DNA of 64,000 nt from Microbacterium lushaniae (GTDB lineage Bacteria; Actinomycetota; Actinomycetes; Actinomycetales; Microbacteriaceae): positions 1,488,001-1,552,000 of the forward strand of contig NZ_CP044232.1 in assembly GCF_008727775.1 (NCBI RefSeq), in the 5' to 3' direction. Within the stretch, counting starts at the first letter, position 1. Each line of letters starts with the position of its first letter. Under the pieces are notes generated by a model, which worked only from the letters and a program-made list of their open reading frames with translations, did no database searches and was not told the origin of the DNA. The position numbers and the translations under genes are program-made. Shown in pieces: positions 60,956-64,000 of the stretch.

Positions 60956-61764
60956 CCGATCTGATGTTCGCCGACGTCGTCGTGGCGACCGCGCTGTCGG
61001 CCGCCGAGACGGCGGCGGAGGCGGCCGGCGTCCACGTGCGCGAAGTGGCAGGCGTGTCCGAGCAGGCCGCTGTGGTCGACCTGCTGTCCCGGATCTGGGG
61101 GAGAGGGCCCGACAACCCCACCGTGCCGCCGGAGCTCCTGCGCGCCCTCGGCAAGGCGGGCAACTACATCGCGGGCGCCTTCGCCGGCGACGAACTCGTC
61201 GGCGCGACGATCGGGTTCCACTCGGCGCCGGACCGGCATGCGCTGCACAGCCACATCGCGGGGGTGGCCGCATCCCATATCGGGCGGTCGGTGGGCTTCG
61301 CCATGAAGCTGCATCAGCGCGGATGGGCGCTCTCGCGCGGCATCGACGCGATCGAGTGGACGTTCGACCCCCTCGTCTCGCGCAACGCGTACTTCAACAT
61401 CGTCAAGCTGCATGCGCTGCCGGTGGAGTACCTCACGAACTTCTACGGAGCCATGTCCGACGCCATCAACAGCGACGGCGAGACCGACCGGATGCTCGTG
61501 CGGTGGGAGCTGCGCGAGGACGACGTCGCGGACGCTGCGGCGGGTCATCCGCCGGCCGTCTCCGCCGACTTCCCGCGCCAGGTCACCGTCGCCGTGCCGG
61601 CCGACATCCAGGCGCTCCGCGAAACCGACGTCGAGGCGGCTCGCGCGTGGCGGCGGACGCTGCGCGAGCAGCTCACCACCCACCTGGACTCCGGCGGGAA
61701 GGTCGTCGGCTTCGACCGCACCGAGGGGTACATCATCAGGCTCGGAGAGGGAAACACCGTATGA
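60952..61764 (+). CDS. COG3375-type GNAT acyltransferase (possible D-amino acid N-succinyltransferase)
   Basis: 270 aa. 'AVVDLLSRIWGRGPDNPTVPPELLRALGKAGNYIAGAFAGDELVGATIGFHS' is the GNAT beginning; 'HSHIAGVAASHIGRSVGFAMKLHQRGWALSRGIDAIEWTFDPLVSRNAYFNIVKLHA' is the strongly conserved COG3375 core. The Geobacillus kaustophilus member located with N-succinylamino acid racemase is a succinyl-CoA:D-amino acid N-succinyltransferase. By context the same role is proposed here. Start and stop overlap both neighbours by 4 nt. Confidence 0.87.
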   Translation: MTDLMFADVVVATALSAAETAAEAAGVHVREVAGVSEQAAVVDLLSRIWGRGPDNPTVPPELLRALGKAGNYIAGAFAGDELVGATIGFHSAPDRHALHSHIAGVAASHIGRSVGFAMKLHQRGWALSRGIDAIEWTFDPLVSRNAYFNIVKLHALPVEYLTNFYGAMSDAINSDGETDRMLVRWELREDDVADAAAGHPPAVSADFPRQVTVAVPADIQALRETDVEAARAWRRTLREQLTTHLDSGGKVVGFDRTEGYIIRLGEGNTV

Positions 61765-62867
61765 AGATCGAGGGCTTCGAACTGCGCCGCGTGGCGATGC
61801 CGCTGGCGTCGCCGTTCCGCACGTCGTTCGGCACGCAGACCGACCGCGACATCCTGCTGGTGAAGGCGGTGACGGATGCTGCCGAGGGCTGGGGCGAGTG
61901 CGTCACACTGCCCGACCCGGTGTACTCGCCCGAGTACACCGAGGGCGCCGTCGACGTCATGAAGCGCTTCTTCATCCCCGCCCTCGGGGCCGCCGGCATC
62001 CCCGACGCCAACGCCGTCGCCGAGGTGCTGAAGCCCTTCAAGGGGCATCGCATGGCGAAGGCGGCGCTGGAGACCGCCGTGCTCGACGCCGAACTGCGGG
62101 CAGAGGGACGCTCGTTCGCACGGGAGCTCGGATCCGTGCACGACACCGTGCCGTGCGGGGTGTCGGTGGGGATCATGGACTCGGTGCCGCAGCTGCTGGA
62201 CGCCGTCGGGGGCTACCTCGACGAGGGCTACGTGCGCATCAAGCTCAAGATCGAACCCGGCTGGGACGTCGATGTCGTCCGGGCGGTGCGCGAACGCTTC
62301 GGCGACGAGGTGCTGCTGCAGGTCGACGCCAACACCGCGTACACGCTGCGCGACGCACCCCACCTCGCCAAGCTCGACGCCTTCGACCTGCTCCTGATCG
62401 AGCAGCCCCTGGAGGAGGAGGACGTGCTCGGCCACGCCGACCTCGCCAAGCTCGTGAAGACCCCCATCTGCCTGGACGAATCGATCACGTCGGCGCAGAC
62501 CGCGGCCGCCGCGATCCGCCTGGGCGCCACGAGCATCATCAACATCAAGCCCGGCCGGGTCGGCGGGTATCTGGAGGCCCGCCGCATCCACGATCTCGCG
62601 TCCGCCCACGGCATCCCGGTGTGGTGCGGGGGGATGGTCGAATCAGGCCTCGGCCGCGCGGCGAACATCGCGCTGGCGTCGCTGCCGGGCTTCACGCTCC
62701 CCGGTGACGTGTCGGCCAGCGGGCGCTTCTACGCCACCGACATCACCGAGCCCTTCGTCATGCAGGACGGCCACCTCACGGTGCCGACGGGTCCGGGCCT
62801 GGGCGTGACGCCGGTGCCGCACATCCTCGACGAGCTGACCACCGCCGTGGAGTGGGTTCCGATCTGA
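61761..62867 (+). CDS. N-acyl(succinyl)amino acid racemase, enolase superfamily (NSAR/OSBS)
   Basis: 368 aa, the same length as the Amycolatopsis enzyme. Catalytic acid/base lysines K163 (in IKLKIEPGW) and K263 (INIKPGRVGG) and metal ligands D189 (QVDANTAY), E214 (IEQPLEEED) and D239 (CLDESI) are all present at the numbers known for the Amycolatopsis enzyme. It racemises N-succinyl- or N-acetyl-amino acids; some members also or instead make o-succinylbenzoate (MenC). The absence of menaquinone genes and the GNAT/M20 neighbours favour the racemase role. It begins 'KIEGFELRRVAMPLASPFRT'. Confidence 0.95.
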   Translation: MKIEGFELRRVAMPLASPFRTSFGTQTDRDILLVKAVTDAAEGWGECVTLPDPVYSPEYTEGAVDVMKRFFIPALGAAGIPDANAVAEVLKPFKGHRMAKAALETAVLDAELRAEGRSFARELGSVHDTVPCGVSVGIMDSVPQLLDAVGGYLDEGYVRIKLKIEPGWDVDVVRAVRERFGDEVLLQVDANTAYTLRDAPHLAKLDAFDLLLIEQPLEEEDVLGHADLAKLVKTPICLDESITSAQTAAAAIRLGATSIINIKPGRVGGYLEARRIHDLASAHGIPVWCGGMVESGLGRAANIALASLPGFTLPGDVSASGRFYATDITEPFVMQDGHLTVPTGPGLGVTPVPHILDELTTAVEWVPI

Positions 62868-62871
62868 CGGC

Positions 62872-62877
62872 TATGCT
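62872..62877 (+). promoter_or_regulatory. Predicted -10 box, leaderless promoter of the PucR-type regulator
   Basis: TATGCT, 7 nt, then the ATG at 62885. It gives the regulator its own promoter, only 17 nt after the racemase stop. Confidence 0.5.
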
Positions 62878-62884
62878 CCCCCTC

Positions 62885-64000
62885 ATGAGCACGGGCCGCG
62901 CGGAGGGCTTGGCGCGGTCGAGTCTGGGTCGCGTCATCGACGACCTCGGCGTCACGCTCCTGGACGTCGCGCACGGCCGCATCGACGCCGAGCTCGACGT
63001 CGGCGGCGTCGTCATCCACGACCCCGCCGACGAGCCGGTCTACCCGCCGGGCGCGATCGTGCTGGGTGTGGGCGTGCGCGGCGGGACCGGGATCACGGCG
63101 CTGCTCGGCGAGCTCGGCGAGCACGCGGTGGCCGCGCTCGTGGTGCGCTCGCCCGTCGAGGTGACCGACGAGGTGCGCGCGGCCTGCGACGCCCACGGGA
63201 TCGCGCTGCTGGGCCTCGCGCGCGGCGCGACGTGGACGCAGCTGGCGGCCCTGCTGCGGTCGCTGCTGGCCGAGGACGACATCGGCGAGACGCACGTGGA
63301 GTCGCTCGGGGGCCTTCCCTCCGGCGACCTCTTCGCCGTCGCCGGTGCCATCGCGTCGCTCCTGGACGCGCCCATCACGATCGAGGATCGCTCCTCGCGC
63401 GTGCTCGCCTTCTCGGGGCGGCAGGAGGAGGCCGACGCGTCGCGCGCGGAGACGATCATCGGCCGCCAGGTGCCCGAGCGATACGCGCGCGTGCTCACCG
63501 AGATGGGCGTGTTCCGCGACCTGTACCGCGACGACCGTCCCGTCGTGGTCGACCCCATCCGACTGGGCGAGGGAGCGACGACCCAGCGCGTCGCGATCGC
63601 CGTGCGAGCCGGGGACGAGGTGCTCGGCTCGATCTGGGCGGCGATGGACGGCCCCCTCACGGCGGAGCGCACGGCGACGCTGCGGGATGCGGCCAAGCTC
63701 GTCGCGCTGCACCTGCTGCGCGTGCGGGCCGGCGCCGACGTGCAGCGGCGGCTGCGCACCGAACTGGTCAGCACGGCGCTGGAGGGCCGCGGCGGCGCGA
63801 GCGATGCGCTCGGGCGCCTCAGCCTCACCGGGCGCCGCGTGTGCGTGATCGCCGCGGCACTGGTGGCCGGGGGACGGGCGGCTGCGCCCGCGGAGCAGCA
63901 GCAGCTCGCCGAGCGGGAGCGATTCACCGACGCCCTCGCCGTGCACCTGTCGGCGGTGCAGCCGGGGGCTGCCGCCGCGCTCGTGGGCGACGTCGTGTAC
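62885..64000 (+). CDS. PucR/CdaR-family transcriptional regulator (partial, runs off the window)
   Basis: At least 372 aa, no stop before the window end. An N-terminal PucR-type sensory domain ('VIDDLGVTLLDVAHGRIDAELDVGGVVIHDP', 'AIVLGVGV', 'AALVVRSPVEVTDEVRAACDAHGIALLGL') is followed by a GAF-like region 'GDLFAVAGAIASLLDAPITIEDRSSRVLAFSG' and a helical stretch. The DNA-binding HTH_30 domain expected at the C-terminus lies beyond 64000. PucR/CdaR proteins usually activate nearby catabolic genes on binding a metabolite. It ends the D-peptide cluster and is the best candidate for its regulator. Confidence 0.85.
   Translation, partial: MSTGRAEGLARSSLGRVIDDLGVTLLDVAHGRIDAELDVGGVVIHDPADEPVYPPGAIVLGVGVRGGTGITALLGELGEHAVAALVVRSPVEVTDEVRAACDAHGIALLGLARGATWTQLAALLRSLLAEDDIGETHVESLGGLPSGDLFAVAGAIASLLDAPITIEDRSSRVLAFSGRQEEADASRAETIIGRQVPERYARVLTEMGVFRDLYRDDRPVVVDPIRLGEGATTQRVAIAVRAGDEVLGSIWAAMDGPLTAERTATLRDAAKLVALHLLRVRAGADVQRRLRTELVSTALEGRGGASDALGRLSLTGRRVCVIAAALVAGGRAAAPAEQQQLAERERFTDALAVHLSAVQPGAAAALVGDVVY

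Overview
The window is chromosomal DNA from a high-GC actinobacterium, most like Microbacterium or a close relative in Microbacteriaceae. The evidence is strongly G/C-ending codons, actinobacterial families (DUF222/HNH, FBP, DUF3054, DUF427, a PucR-type regulator), a MetP/MetS transporter pair, a DtxR/IdeR-type iron box, and many genes whose start codon lies exactly 6 nt after a TANNNT hexamer, the mark of leaderless mRNAs. I see no rRNA, tRNA, phage, transposase or CRISPR array.

1-10 kb: mixed housekeeping genes (YchJ-like protein, flavin oxidoreductase, FUSC exporter, DksA/TraR protein, DUF222-HNH protein, ACT-domain protein, an operon of glycosyltransferase, EEP hydrolase and membrane protein, FBP protein). 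10-16 kb: two tiny acidic ORFs, the Na+-dependent methionine-type transporter MetP with its small subunit MetS, and a VanZ / sensor kinase / response regulator / VanY-type carboxypeptidase group next to a Y-family polymerase. 16-19 kb: a tight operon of thioredoxin-like protein, MsrB, MsrA and a MalY/PatB C-S lyase, which joins methionine-sulfoxide repair to sulfur amino acid metabolism. 19-24 kb: Nudix hydrolase, a DHFR-like protein, pyruvate:quinone oxidoreductase and stress-type flavoproteins.

24-29 kb is an iron-siderophore uptake operon (binding lipoprotein, two FecCD permeases, ATPase, siderophore-interacting reductase) with a DtxR/IdeR box lying over the -10 of a probably leaderless first gene. 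29-43 kb holds sugar dehydrogenase, phosphatase, NAD(P)HX dehydratase, pgi, two paralogous secreted transglycosylase-type proteins, PadR-AarF and several unknowns. At 43.8 kb a large SF2 helicase with a predicted membrane hairpin is divergent from an unknown membrane protein.

46.76-48.05 kb is a 1.3-kb non-coding repeat island: C-rich tandem repeats followed by four copies of an ~82-nt element bounded by the inverted ends CCGAACTCCTCAA / TTGAGGAGTTCGG.

48.05 kb to the end is a coherent, apparently co-regulated catabolic locus: a D-aminoacylase-like amidohydrolase, divergent from an operon of serine (D-amino)peptidase-type hydrolase, family-5 peptide-binding lipoprotein, DppB-like permease, a DppC-DppD fusion, a short DppF, a fused S9 peptidase/beta-lactamase-fold protein, an M20 hydrolase, a COG3375-type GNAT acyltransferase and an N-acylamino acid racemase with all five catalytic residues, then a PucR-type regulator cut by the window end. 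The last three enzyme types match the N-succinyl route that converts D- to L-amino acids. I infer a system that imports D-residue peptides, cleaves them and epimerises the products. A perfect 13-bp inverted repeat centred between the two divergent start regions is the probable operator.
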